Positions 31,961-39,905 of a stretch of 64,000 nucleotides of DNA are shown piece after piece. Positions within the stretch are counted from its first letter, which is position 1; each line of letters opens with the position of its first letter. The stretch is from NCBI RefSeq assembly GCF_018131005.1, contig NZ_JAFCJK010000014.1, positions 32,518 through 96,517 on the forward strand. The letters run 5' to 3'. A program made the position numbers and the translations under genes. Below the pieces are notes generated by a model that was given only the letters and a program-made list of their open reading frames with translations, was not told the origin of the DNA and did not search any database. Source of the stretch: Bradyrhizobium lablabi. Its GTDB lineage: Bacteria; Pseudomonadota; Alphaproteobacteria; Rhizobiales; Xanthobacteraceae.

Positions 31961-33729
31961 GTTGATCCCGCGTGAACCATATCGATGAGATACTTTTGCA
32001 TGTCCCAGGCGCCGGTCGGACAGCGTTCGGCACAGAGTCCGCAGTGCAGGCAGACGTCCTCGTCCTTTGCCATGACGCGCCCCGTCTTCAGGCCGTCGGC
32101 GATGTAGAGCGCCTGGTCATGATGCGGCGAAGGAGCCTTCAGACGCCGCCGCAGATCATCCTCTTCGCCGTTTTCGGTGAAGGTGATGCAATCCATCGGG
32201 CATATGTCGACGCACGCATCACATTCGATGCAGAGAGGCGCGGTAAACACCGTTTGCACGTCGCAGTTCAGGCAGCGCTGCGCCTCGCCGAGCGCGAGCT
32301 TGACGTCGTAGCCGAGCTCGACCTCGGCGCGAATGTCCTTCAGCGCGATCACCTTGTCGCGATGTGGCACCTTGAAGCGCTTGTCGGCGGAGATGTCGTT
32401 GTCGTAGCTCCACTCATGGATGCCCATCTTTTGGGAGGAGACATGCACCTCCGGCAGCGGGCGTTCGTTGATATCCTCGCCGGACAGCATCCTGTGGATC
32501 GAAAGCGCGGCGTCATGGCCATGCGCCACCGCCCAGATGATGTTCTTCGGCCCGAAGGCAGCGTCGCCGCCGAAAAACACCTTCGGATTGGTCGAGACGA
32601 ACGTTTTGGGATCGACCTTCGGCATGTGCCACTTGTCGAACTCGATGCCGCAATCGGTTTCGATCCAGGGAAATGCATTCTCCTGGCCGACCGCAACCAG
32701 CACATCGTCGCAAGCCACGGTCTCATCAGGCTCGCCCGAGGGCACCAGGTTGCGCCGGCCCTTGCCGTCGTATTCGGCCTTCACCTTTTGGAAGGTGACG
32801 CCGCTCAGCTTGCCGTTGTCGTGGACGAAGGCGATCGGCACCATGTAGTTCAGGATCGGGATATCCTCGTGCAGGGCATCTTCCTTTTCCCACGGCGAGG
32901 CCTTCATTTCCTCGAAGCCGGAGCGGACGATCACCTTGACGCTCTCGCCGCCAAGGCGACGCGCGGTGCGGCAGCAATCCATCGCGGTGTTGCCGCCGCC
33001 GAGCACGATGACGCGGCGGCCGATCTTGTCGATGTGGCCGAACGAGACCGACGCCAGCCATTCAATGCCGATATGAACATTCGCAGCCGCTTCCTTGCGG
33101 CCTGGAATGTCGAGTTCGCGGCCGCGTGGCGCGCCGGAGCCGACGAAGATCGCGTCATAGTTTGCGGCGAGCAGCTCTTTCAAGCTGTCGATACGATGGC
33201 CGCCCTTGAACTCGACGCCGAGGTCAAGGATGTAGTCGGTCTCCTCGTCGATCACCGTGTCGGGCAGGCGGAATTTCGGAATCTGGCTCCGCATCATGCC
33301 GCCGGCTTTGGGATCAGCATCGAACACGGTGCAATGATAGCCGAGCGGCACGAGATCGCGCGCCACCGCCAGCGAAGCCGGACCACCGCCGACCAGCGCG
33401 ATGCGCTTGCCGTTCCTCGGGCCGGGTCTCGGCAGCCGATGCTTGATGTCGTCCTTGAAGTCGGCGGCGACGCGCTTCAGGCGGCAGATCGCGACCGGAT
33501 TTTCCTCGATCCGTCCGCGGCGGCACGCCGGCTCGCAGGGACGGTCGCAGGTGCGCCCCAGGATTCCCGGGAACACGTTGGATTTCCAATTGATCATGTA
33601 GGCGTCGCTGTAACGCCCCTCAGCAATCAACCGGATGTACTCGGGAACTGGCGTGTGTGCGGGACAAGCCCATTGGCAATCGACTACTTTATGAAAGTAG
33701 TCCGGCGCCGAGATATCAGTCGGTTTCAT
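31930..33729 (-). CDS. GltD-like FAD/NAD(P) oxidoreductase with C-terminal 2x[4Fe-4S] ferredoxin domain
   Basis: A 599-residue electron-transfer protein. The N-terminal part has the cysteine pattern of the glutamate synthase small subunit (CQWACPAHTPVPEYI near residue 18, then CDRPCEPACRRG). A FAD-binding motif GGGPASLAVARDL and a second dinucleotide motif LGGGNTAMDCCRTA follow. The C-terminal 90 residues hold two [4Fe-4S] motifs, CIECDACVDICPMDC and CLHCGLCAERCPTGAW. The domain order resembles proteins that pass electrons between NAD(P)H and ferredoxin. It is the first gene of the kor operon and could couple the 2-oxoacid oxidoreductase to NADP+. A true glutamate synthase role is unlikely, as no large subunit is nearby. 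Confidence 0.88.
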   Translation of the reverse strand: MKPTDISAPDYFHKVVDCQWACPAHTPVPEYIRLIAEGRYSDAYMINWKSNVFPGILGRTCDRPCEPACRRGRIEENPVAICRLKRVAADFKDDIKHRLPRPGPRNGKRIALVGGGPASLAVARDLVPLGYHCTVFDADPKAGGMMRSQIPKFRLPDTVIDEETDYILDLGVEFKGGHRIDSLKELLAANYDAIFVGSGAPRGRELDIPGRKEAAANVHIGIEWLASVSFGHIDKIGRRVIVLGGGNTAMDCCRTARRLGGESVKVIVRSGFEEMKASPWEKEDALHEDIPILNYMVPIAFVHDNGKLSGVTFQKVKAEYDGKGRRNLVPSGEPDETVACDDVLVAVGQENAFPWIETDCGIEFDKWHMPKVDPKTFVSTNPKVFFGGDAAFGPKNIIWAVAHGHDAALSIHRMLSGEDINERPLPEVHVSSQKMGIHEWSYDNDISADKRFKVPHRDKVIALKDIRAEVELGYDVKLALGEAQRCLNCDVQTVFTAPLCIECDACVDICPMDCITFTENGEEDDLRRRLKAPSPHHDQALYIADGLKTGRVMAKDEDVCLHCGLCAERCPTGAWDMQKYLIDMVHAGSTCQSKARSAA

Positions 33730-33787
33730 TCCTACCTTTGACCCGCGCTAAAAATGCCAGATACGGCGCGGCCTTATTGCTGATTGT

Positions 33788-33806
33788 GAACGCTCACGCA
33801 GCGTTC
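33788..33806. promoter_or_regulatory. perfect 7-bp dyad upstream of the kor operon
   Basis: GAACGCT (33788-33794) and AGCGTTC (33800-33806) form a perfect inverted repeat with a 5-bp spacer, about 60 bp upstream of the flavoprotein start codon. Position and symmetry suit a regulator binding site or a leader hairpin. I do not recognise the cognate regulator. Confidence 0.35.
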
Positions 33807-33974
33807 TTCCGCTTTTCAAATTGCATCATACGCTGATCTTATTAGAGCCGTTCAAGAGAACGCAAAGACAAAATTGCCCCACCATCGGCATTCGCGCGGC
33901 TGACCTGCGTTTGGCGTTAATCTCGAACTGCGATGCGGCAGTGCAGCATAGGCGCGCCTGCCGCATCGGAGGTG

Positions 33975-34646
33975 CTAGCTACGTGAAAGATCGCTTTTCG
34001 CGAGATCCCAGAGCAGCCGATAGACGCCGCTGCTGATGACGAGCGGTTTGAATGCGATGTTGCCGGTGATGCGCGCGACCGCGGCGGGGACCGCGTTCAC
34101 ATCCGTCGCGTCTGCCAGCACGAACCAGTCGCCGGCGCCGGGATCGGCCTTGGCGGCATCCGCCGTGAGCGGCTTTGACAGGACGGGATCGTTCTCCAGC
34201 AGATGCATCGAGATGATGCCGTCGAGCGGAGCGGGGTCGAGCTGCTCCCGCAAAGCTGTGCGCAGTCGGTCGGCGCCATCGCCGGGTGGCCGCAAGCGGA
34301 TAATGCCAAGTGCAGCACCCCTGCCGGCGCCGCGGCTGATGGTAATGCGCGCGACACCGCGGATCATGTTCTCAAAGCGCGCGATGTTGGTCTTCGACCA
34401 CTCGGTCTGGTTGGCGAGTGCCGTGCGATAGGCGGGGCTATCCAGTACCTCGAAGGTCGCAGTGGAGTAGAGGCTCAGATATTTCGGCTTGCCGTCATCG
34501 GCGACGTAGCGCCGGGCTTCCGTGAAGCCGTCGATGGCAACCCGTTCTTCGATATGTTCGCGGTCGTACCAGCGATTGAATTCAGCCTCGTGTACGGGAT
34601 CGACGTCCATCGATGTCAGCAGCATGCCCCGTCCGGCAATCGGCAT
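33975..34646 (-). CDS. conserved hypothetical protein, EthD-like dimeric alpha/beta barrel
   Basis: A 223-residue protein without signal peptide or membrane segment. The N-terminal half (MLLTSMDVDPVHEAEFNRWY, then DREHIEERVAIDGFTEARRY) resembles the ferredoxin-like fold of EthD and related stress-responsive dimeric barrels; the second half may be a repeat of the same fold. No catalytic signature is evident. It lies 71 bp downstream of the prolyl aminopeptidase gene on the same strand and could be the last gene of the pqq transcript, though the gap makes a separate promoter possible. Function is not known. Confidence 0.8.
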   Translation of the reverse strand: MPIAGRGMLLTSMDVDPVHEAEFNRWYDREHIEERVAIDGFTEARRYVADDGKPKYLSLYSTATFEVLDSPAYRTALANQTEWSKTNIARFENMIRGVARITISRGAGRGAALGIIRLRPPGDGADRLRTALREQLDPAPLDGIISMHLLENDPVLSKPLTADAAKADPGAGDWFVLADATDVNAVPAAVARITGNIAFKPLVISSGVYRLLWDLAKSDLSRS

Positions 34647-34717
34647 GATTTGCTCCTGTTTGCCTGTTTGATTACCGACTATCGCCGAAGCGCGCGATCA
34701 ACGGAAGCGCCACGGGT

Positions 34718-35716
34718 TCAAGCCGAGGGATTCTGGTTCAGCTTGGATGCGATGTCGGCGGTCGCGCGCATCACCGCGTCGCGGATGCCCGGATCGTACA
34801 AGATGTGGCCGGCGCCATCGATGACGCGTACCTCGCAGCCCGGCCAGCGCGCGGCGAGCGCGTGGGAGGTCGCCGGCGGGCACAGCAGGTCATAGCGGCC
34901 CTGCACAATGATGCCGGGAATGCCGGCGAGCCTGCCGGCATTGTCGATGAGCTGGTTCGGCTGCATGAAGCAGTCATTGGCGAAATAATGCGCCTCCATG
35001 AACGGCGTCGAGGGCAGGGAGCCGGGCGCTTTCAACGACGCGAGGTCGAGCCGGACGCGGCTCGGGCGGTGCTCGGAGAGTGCGCGCTCGGTGTCATGCC
35101 AGGCGCGCGCGGCCGGACCGTGCACGGCGACGTCGGGATCAAGGATGCGGCGAAAATAGGCCTCGTGCGGTTGCGCGCGTTCCTCCGGTGGCAGCACGGC
35201 GAGGAAATCCTCGTGCAGGACGGGATAGAAGCGAGGCAGCGATTGCAGGAAGGCAGCTTCGAGTTCCTGGCGCGTGCCGAGGAAGGTTGCGCGCAGCACG
35301 ATGCCGCTGACGCGCTCAGGATGAGCTTGAGCATAAGCGAGCGCCAGTGTCGCCCCCCAGGAGCCGCCGACCAGCATCCAGCGTGTGAAGCCGAACCGTT
35401 CGCGGATCGTCTCCATATCCGCGATCAGATGCGGCGTCGTGTTGTGCTCACGGCCGCCTTTCGGCCGGCTTCGGCCGCAGCCGCGCTGGTCGAACAGCAC
35501 CGCGTGGAATCTTTCAGGATCGAATAGCCGGCGGTGGTCCGGCTGGCAGCCGCTGCCGGGGCCGCCATGCAGATAGACCGCGGGAATGCCGCCTTCGCGC
35601 CCGACGCTTTCGACATGGATGTCATGGCCGTCGCCGACCGGGATCAATTCCGATGTCAGCGGCGCAAACGGATCGGAACGCCTGGTCGCGCGGCCTGTGC
35701 CGGCGTCAGGCGCCAT
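34718..35716 (-). CDS. pip: prolyl aminopeptidase (proline iminopeptidase), alpha/beta hydrolase
   Basis: The enzyme removes N-terminal proline from peptides. The 332-residue protein has the S33-family oxyanion motif HGGPGSG near residue 50, DQRGCGRS near 76, nucleophile S119 in GGSWGATLALAY, and a C-terminal catalytic His in DGAGHILYDPG. No signal peptide is seen, so it is cytoplasmic. Its start overlaps the last 11 bp of pqqE, so it is translationally coupled to PQQ synthesis. That suggests a role in trimming the PqqA peptide or its debris, although a general peptide-salvage role is equally compatible with the sequence. It is not a PqqF-type zinc protease. Confidence 0.9.
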   Translation of the reverse strand: MAPDAGTGRATRRSDPFAPLTSELIPVGDGHDIHVESVGREGGIPAVYLHGGPGSGCQPDHRRLFDPERFHAVLFDQRGCGRSRPKGGREHNTTPHLIADMETIRERFGFTRWMLVGGSWGATLALAYAQAHPERVSGIVLRATFLGTRQELEAAFLQSLPRFYPVLHEDFLAVLPPEERAQPHEAYFRRILDPDVAVHGPAARAWHDTERALSEHRPSRVRLDLASLKAPGSLPSTPFMEAHYFANDCFMQPNQLIDNAGRLAGIPGIIVQGRYDLLCPPATSHALAARWPGCEVRVIDGAGHILYDPGIRDAVMRATADIASKLNQNPSA

Positions 35717-36917
35717 CGCTGTCGCTTTCTATCTCGAGCGTGCCGCCGGCGAAGTTGCGGTAGAGGAAGCGGTTCTGCTCGGCCGCCGCCTCGCACTCCG
35801 CCTGCTTGAAGATCTCCTCATGCCGCGGCGACAGCGCGCAAGCCGGGTCGGTATTCCCGGCGTCGCCGGTAAGCGCAAAGGCCTGGCAGCGGCAGCCGCC
35901 GAAATCGACCTCGCGGAATTCGCAGGATTTGCACGGTTCGGGCATCCAGCCCGTGCCGCGATAGCGGTTGAAGGCTTCCGAATTCTGCCAGATCCATGCG
36001 ATCGAATGGTTGGAACGCACGGATTCGAATTCGAGCCCGGTAATGCTCTCGGCGGCGTGGCAAGGCAGCACCTTGCCGGCCGGCGAGATGTTGAAGAATT
36101 GCCGGCCCCAGCCACCCATGCATTTCTTCGGGCGCAGCGCGTAATAGTCCGGCACCACATAGTCGATCGCGAGCGTGCCCTTCAGCCGCGCCTGCGCTTC
36201 CTCGACGATGCGGCTGGTCTCCTCGATCTGCGCGATCGTCGGCATCAGCGCGGCGCGATTCTTCAGCGCCCAGCCGTAATACTGCACGTTGGCGACCTCG
36301 AGCCGGTCGGCGTCGAGATCGACCGCCATCTGGATGATGTCGGGGAGCTGATGCAAATTCTGCCGGTGCATCACCGCATTCACCGTGAGCGGCAACTCGA
36401 GCTCGCGCGTCCACTTCGCGACCTCGAGTTTCTTCCTGTGTGAATCCTTCAGCCCCGCGACGCGGTCGGCGACGACAGGCTCGTTGCCCTGGAAACTGAT
36501 CTGCACGTGGCAAAGGCCGGCATCGGCCAGTGCCGCGAGCCTTTCCTTTGTCAGCAGCACGGCAGACGTGATCAGGTTGGAATATAGACCGACGTCGGTT
36601 GCGTGCTGCACGAGTTCGACCAGATCCTTTCGCGCGGTCGGCTCGCCGCCCGAGAAATGGATCTGCAGCACGCCGAGCGCGGCGAGTTCGCTCAAGACCC
36701 TCTTCCATTCCTCGGTCGTGAGCTCGGTGCTGCCCCGATCGAGCTCGACCGGATTCGAGCAATAGGGGCATTGCAGCGGGCAGCGGTGCGTGAGCTCGGC
36801 AAGCACCGCGAGCGGAATGCCGTAGGTTTCCGCAGCGGAGCGGCTGCTCTCCAGCACCGCGAGCCCGTCGCTCGGGCCGGCCGCGGCCATGTTGTTGTCG
36901 GCGAGCGTGTCACTCAT
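35706..36917 (-). CDS. pqqE: PqqA peptide cyclase (radical SAM)
   Basis: PqqE makes the carbon-carbon bond between the Glu and Tyr side chains of PqqA, the first committed step of PQQ synthesis. The 403-residue protein has the radical-SAM cysteines C46, C50 and C53 in CPLQCPYC, the FSGGEP motif, and a C-terminal SPASM domain with auxiliary cluster cysteines (KKCMGGWG, VLPCHAAE, CKSCEFREVDFGGCRCQ). The N-terminus is about 30 residues longer than the core needs; a later start is possible. It overlaps pqqD by 4 bp and the prolyl aminopeptidase gene by 11 bp. Confidence 0.96.
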   Translation of the reverse strand: MSDTLADNNMAAAGPSDGLAVLESSRSAAETYGIPLAVLAELTHRCPLQCPYCSNPVELDRGSTELTTEEWKRVLSELAALGVLQIHFSGGEPTARKDLVELVQHATDVGLYSNLITSAVLLTKERLAALADAGLCHVQISFQGNEPVVADRVAGLKDSHRKKLEVAKWTRELELPLTVNAVMHRQNLHQLPDIIQMAVDLDADRLEVANVQYYGWALKNRAALMPTIAQIEETSRIVEEAQARLKGTLAIDYVVPDYYALRPKKCMGGWGRQFFNISPAGKVLPCHAAESITGLEFESVRSNHSIAWIWQNSEAFNRYRGTGWMPEPCKSCEFREVDFGGCRCQAFALTGDAGNTDPACALSPRHEEIFKQAECEAAAEQNRFLYRNFAGGTLEIESDSDGA

Positions 36918-37222
36918 GGTGCGTTCTCGCGCGCTTCAGTGAGAAAGCCCTTGTCGGCGAGGTCCTGCAGCATGGCGATCACGTCGCTTGAGATCGCCTC
37001 GCGCGGGGCGGCGTATTTTGTCGCCAGCATGTCGATCATGTCGGAGACGCTGCGTACGCCGTCGCAGAGCTTTAAGACTTCCACCGCGATCTCGTCCGGC
37101 GCCAGCACGCGCTCCGGCGCCAGTATCACCCAGACCTGTCGCGTCTCGTCGAATTTCAACTTGGCGTGGCGCGGCAGCCTGGGCCGGCTGGTCTCGCTGA
37201 CACTGATGTTGCGGCTCGCCAT
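36914..37222 (-). CDS. pqqD: PQQ biosynthesis peptide chaperone PqqD
   Basis: PqqD binds PqqA and presents it to PqqE. The protein of 102 residues contains the RiPP-recognition-element fold with RPRLPRHAKLKFDETRQ, the WVILAPERV strand and a C-terminal winged-helix part. The frame is open further upstream, but ATG 37222 gives the normal length and lies 8 bp after the pqqC stop. The end overlaps pqqE by 4 bp, matching the need for a PqqD-PqqE complex. Confidence 0.94.
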   Translation of the reverse strand: MASRNISVSETSRPRLPRHAKLKFDETRQVWVILAPERVLAPDEIAVEVLKLCDGVRSVSDMIDMLATKYAAPREAISSDVIAMLQDLADKGFLTEARENAP

Positions 37223-37230
37223 GGTATGTC

Positions 37231-38010
37231 CTAGCTCGTCTTTGGCACGAAAGCGCCGGGCGGAATGTGGCCGTCGACATAGGCGTGATAGAGCGCGTCG
37301 AGCTGCACCCACAGCACGTTGGTCTTGAAGATCAGCGCGTTGCAGACCGCCTCGCGCTCGGCCGGTGTCTTCGCATGCTGTTTGACATATTCCAGCGCAA
37401 AGCCGGCGTCACGCGGCGCCTGCTGCAGGCGGCGGCTGAAATAGCTCATGATGTCGGGATTGACGAAGTCGTAGTGCTTCAGCATCCCCGCGATGCGCTC
37501 CTCGTGCAGGTTCGGCGCGAACAATTCGGTCAGCGAGGAGGCGATCGCTTCCAGCGGGGTGCGGTCGCGGCAAAAATGCACGTAGGCCTCCACCGCAAAG
37601 CGCGTCGCAGGCAGGATGCCTTCGGTCGACTCCACGTAAGCCGTATCGAGCCCGAGGCCTTCGGTCAGCTTGAGCCAGCGATCGATGCCGCCTTCATTGC
37701 CGAGATCGCCGTCATGATCCTCAATGCGGTGGCGCCACTCGATCCGGGTCTTGCGATCGCGAAAGCGGGTGATCACCATCGCGTCCTTCAGCGGGATCGT
37801 GCTCTGGTAGTAGTAACGGTTCAGTGCCCAGGCCTGCACCTGGCCCTTGTTGAGCTTGCCGCCGTGCAGCAACCGGTGGAACGGGTGCAGGCTGTGATAG
37901 CGCGTCGCGCCGATCTGGCGCAGCGTCGCCTCCATCTCCTCGGCGCTGTTGAGCGTGATGCCCCTGCCGATCGAGAGCGCGGTCATTCCACTTGCAGGCA
38001 CGACATTCAC
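37231..38010 (-). CDS. pqqC: pyrroloquinoline-quinone synthase PqqC
   Basis: PqqC is a cofactor-free oxidase that closes the ring and performs the eight-electron oxidation in the last step of PQQ synthesis. The 259-residue protein shows FHRLLHGGKLNKGQVQAW, NRYYYQ, RIEDHDGDLGNEGGIDRW with conserved active-site His and Glu residues, and a helical bundle typical of the TenA-like fold. I chose GTG 38010, which overlaps the pqqB stop (GTGA) and has GGAG eight bases upstream; ATG 37986 is an alternative that loses eight residues. pqqD follows after 8 bp. Confidence 0.95.
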   Translation of the reverse strand: MNVVPASGMTALSIGRGITLNSAEEMEATLRQIGATRYHSLHPFHRLLHGGKLNKGQVQAWALNRYYYQSTIPLKDAMVITRFRDRKTRIEWRHRIEDHDGDLGNEGGIDRWLKLTEGLGLDTAYVESTEGILPATRFAVEAYVHFCRDRTPLEAIASSLTELFAPNLHEERIAGMLKHYDFVNPDIMSYFSRRLQQAPRDAGFALEYVKQHAKTPAEREAVCNALIFKTNVLWVQLDALYHAYVDGHIPPGAFVPKTS

Positions 38011-38936
38011 AGCACGATCTCCGTTCCGTCGGAGGGGATTTGCCACCCGGCCTGTTCGGCGGCCTTGCGCTCGGCTGACGCGTACAGCAACGCCGGGTTG
38101 GAGTTGTTGATATGCAAAAACACTTTTCGCCCGATGTCGAGGCCGGCGAGGCTTGCGATCGCGCCGTGATCGCCGGACATCGCGATATGGCCCATGCCCT
38201 GGCCGGTCTTGTTGCCGAGCCCCGCCGCGATCAACTCGTCGTCGCGCCACACCGTGCCATCGAAGAACACTAGCGGGGCGCCCTTGAGACGCTCCCTGAG
38301 ATCGTCGGTTACGCGAGCGCAGGCCGCCAGGAAATAGAAATATTTGCCGCTGCGCCGGTCTGCAATGCGCAGGCCGAGCGTATCACCGACGCCATCGGCG
38401 CCCGCCGGATGCGCCTTGCCCTCGAGGTACCATGCGCCCTTGCCGGGAACCGCGAACGGCAGCACCTCCAGTCCCGAAGGTGAGCCGTCGGGCAAAGCGG
38501 GCTCGAAGGCCTGGTCGATTTCGACCGGCTGCCGCTTGACGTTCTTTTCACTCAGCACGTTGAAGATGCTGTTGGAGCCCAGGATCGCCAGCACGCGCTC
38601 ATGCGCGTAGATCGTAAACGGCGAGCCCTCGCGCATCGACAACAGGCCTGCGACAGCATCGATCTCGCCATTGGTCAGGATCACGCCGGCGATCGGGCTG
38701 TGCCGCAACGCACCTTCTCTCGGATGCAACTGCGGCGTCGCGATCAGTTGCTGGCGAAGGTCAGGAGAGGCGTTGACCAGGAACCAGTGCGCGCCGTCGC
38801 CGCTGACCGCGATCGAGGCCTGGGTGCTCTGCAATTCCGGATGATTGTTGCGTGCGCTCTCGCACACCGGGCACCCGCAGTTCCATTGCGGAACGCCACC
38901 ACCGGCCGCGGCGCCCAGGACGACGACGCGAAACAT
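38007..38936 (-). CDS. pqqB: PQQ biosynthesis protein PqqB (metallo-beta-lactamase fold)
   Basis: PqqB is thought to hydroxylate the crosslinked Glu-Tyr intermediate before ring closure by PqqC. The protein of 309 residues begins MFRVVVLGAAAGGGVPQWNC, with the CGCPVCESAR cysteine pattern that distinguishes PqqB, followed by a metallo-beta-lactamase-like fold (TNGEIDAVAGLLSMREG, MSGDHGAI, HINNSNPAL). ATG 38936 has AGGAG seven bases upstream. It follows pqqA after about 134 bp containing a strong hairpin, and overlaps pqqC by 4 bp. Confidence 0.95.
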   Translation of the reverse strand: MFRVVVLGAAAGGGVPQWNCGCPVCESARNNHPELQSTQASIAVSGDGAHWFLVNASPDLRQQLIATPQLHPREGALRHSPIAGVILTNGEIDAVAGLLSMREGSPFTIYAHERVLAILGSNSIFNVLSEKNVKRQPVEIDQAFEPALPDGSPSGLEVLPFAVPGKGAWYLEGKAHPAGADGVGDTLGLRIADRRSGKYFYFLAACARVTDDLRERLKGAPLVFFDGTVWRDDELIAAGLGNKTGQGMGHIAMSGDHGAIASLAGLDIGRKVFLHINNSNPALLYASAERKAAEQAGWQIPSDGTEIVL

Positions 38937-38980
38937 GACCCGGCTCCTGGCGAAATGACGTTGGCCCAAAATGCTGCGAG

Positions 38981-39039
38981 GTGGACTCCGCACCCGAAAC
39001 GCGCTCCCGCGTGGGGGCGCGTCGAGCCCGGACGTCCAC
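38981..39039 (-). promoter_or_regulatory. strong hairpin between pqqA and pqqB
   Basis: The outer stem GTGGACTCCG (38981-38990) pairs with CGGA-GTCCAC (39029-39039, one bulged base). An inner stem CGCGCTCCC/GGGGGCGCG pairs with one mismatch. The element lies in the gap between pqqA and pqqB. In other bacteria pqqA is expressed far above the later genes, and an intercistronic stem that slows transcription or protects the pqqA message would explain that here. Confidence 0.55.
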
Positions 39040-39070
39040 CTGCGCTAGACGTATATAAGGGCGCTGCCGC

Positions 39071-39151
39071 TTACTTGCGGGTCGCGCACATATACATGTT
39101 GATTTCCATGCCGACCGATACTTCGACGATCTTCGGCGCTTTCCAGGCCAT
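39071..39151 (-). CDS. pqqA: PQQ precursor peptide PqqA
   Basis: A 26-residue peptide, the ribosomally made precursor of PQQ. Translation on the reverse strand begins MAWKAPKIVEVSVGMEI. The two residues used to build PQQ are present as E16 and Y20 in the E-x3-Y motif (EINMY), followed by MCATRK to the stop. The first residues WKAP and the central VGMEIN are typical of the family. A ribosome site GGAGAG lies about 8 bases before ATG 39151. It heads the operon pqqA, B, C, D, E, pip. Confidence 0.96.
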   Translation of the reverse strand: MAWKAPKIVEVSVGMEINMYMCATRK

Positions 39152-39481
39152 CTGGCTCTCTCCCTTTTTTGCCACCGGACGAACTTCCGCCCTCACGGAC
39201 AAACTACTGCTCCTGAAAAAGTTCGCTAGTTAAATTTTCTGTAAGGTTGCGTTGCGGCACGTATGTTGCAACGCGGCGAACAGGTCGCGAGGCTTCACGA
39301 TGTTGTGCGTGCGTTCCCCTCAAAACCCCGTGCAATCAGACCTTTTTCCAGTTGTTCGCTTTCGACAGAGCGATGATCTTGGAGGGGGGAGCGAGGTGGG
39401 AAGGCCTCCTCCCGAGGTCTTAGTCACGATTTTTGTTTTGGCCCTCTGCGACGGGGCGCCCAACTGAGCCGAGTTCCGCAG
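39152..39481. other. divergent intergenic region between pqqA and the DUF6894 gene
   Basis: About 330 bp without a gene. It must hold the pqqA promoter (reading left) and that of the DUF6894 gene (reading right). The main visible element is a GC-flanked dyad with a sigma-54-like core at 39249-39275, listed separately. No other gene or RNA is seen. Confidence 0.6.
39249..39275 (+). promoter_or_regulatory. sigma-54-like -24/-12 element inside a 7-bp dyad
   Basis: CGGCAC-GTATG-TTGCAA (39255-39271) matches the sigma-54 consensus TGGCAC-N5-TTGCA at all but the first base, with the GG and GC dinucleotides 10 bases apart as required. It is enclosed by GCGTTGC and GCAACGC, a perfect inverted repeat. 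On the + strand it would direct transcription toward the DUF6894 gene about 200 bp away. The dyad could instead be an operator for the divergent pqqA promoter. Confidence 0.4.
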
Positions 39482-39739
39482 ATGCCACGTTACTTTTTCA
39501 ACACCCGTATCGGCGACGAGCTGATTTCCGACCCGGATGGCGAAATCCTGCGGGATCCCCATCGTGCCTGGGAGATGGCGCGAGCCATGATTCGCGAGTT
39601 GCTGAAGACCGAGGGCGCCGATGGCGCGCTGTTGGACGCAGTCATCGAAGTCACCGATGATGAGGGCGACATCGTGCTGGAGTTTCCGTTCACCGAAGCG
39701 ATCATCGATTGTCCGGATCGCTCGATCAGGCGGCACTGA
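39482..39739 (+). CDS. DUF6894 family small protein
   Basis: A soluble, acidic protein of 85 residues starting MPRYFFNTRIGDELISDPDG, with WEMARAMIRELL in the middle. Small proteins with this MPRYFFN/H start, a D-x-E/D-G turn and a following helix are abundant in Bradyrhizobium and relatives and have no assigned function. It stands alone, 166 bp upstream of the sorbosone dehydrogenase-like gene, downstream of a sigma-54-like element. No catalytic motif is visible. Confidence 0.85.
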   Translation: MPRYFFNTRIGDELISDPDGEILRDPHRAWEMARAMIRELLKTEGADGALLDAVIEVTDDEGDIVLEFPFTEAIIDCPDRSIRRH

Positions 39740-39905
39740 CGCGCGGCGCGTCGCCCACCGCTTTGACGTCCCATGCGGTCGTTGTTTCGGCGATGTTTCC
39801 GATTGCATTTGTCCGGACAAATTTGGAGACTGCGACGCGGGATAGCCGCTGGCGCCGGTTGTCAGCGCCAAGCAAGACGGCTTCCGCGTAGGGGAGAAAT
39901 ACAAC

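Noticed and set aside
31930..33729. Glutamate synthase small subunit
   Set aside because: There is no large-subunit gene beside it and it has an extra C-terminal double [4Fe-4S] domain; the context is a 2-oxoacid oxidoreductase operon.
31972..33741. 589-codon + strand frame opposite the GltD-like gene
   Set aside because: The reverse frame has FAD, NAD(P) and ferredoxin motifs; the + frame has low-complexity composition without motifs.
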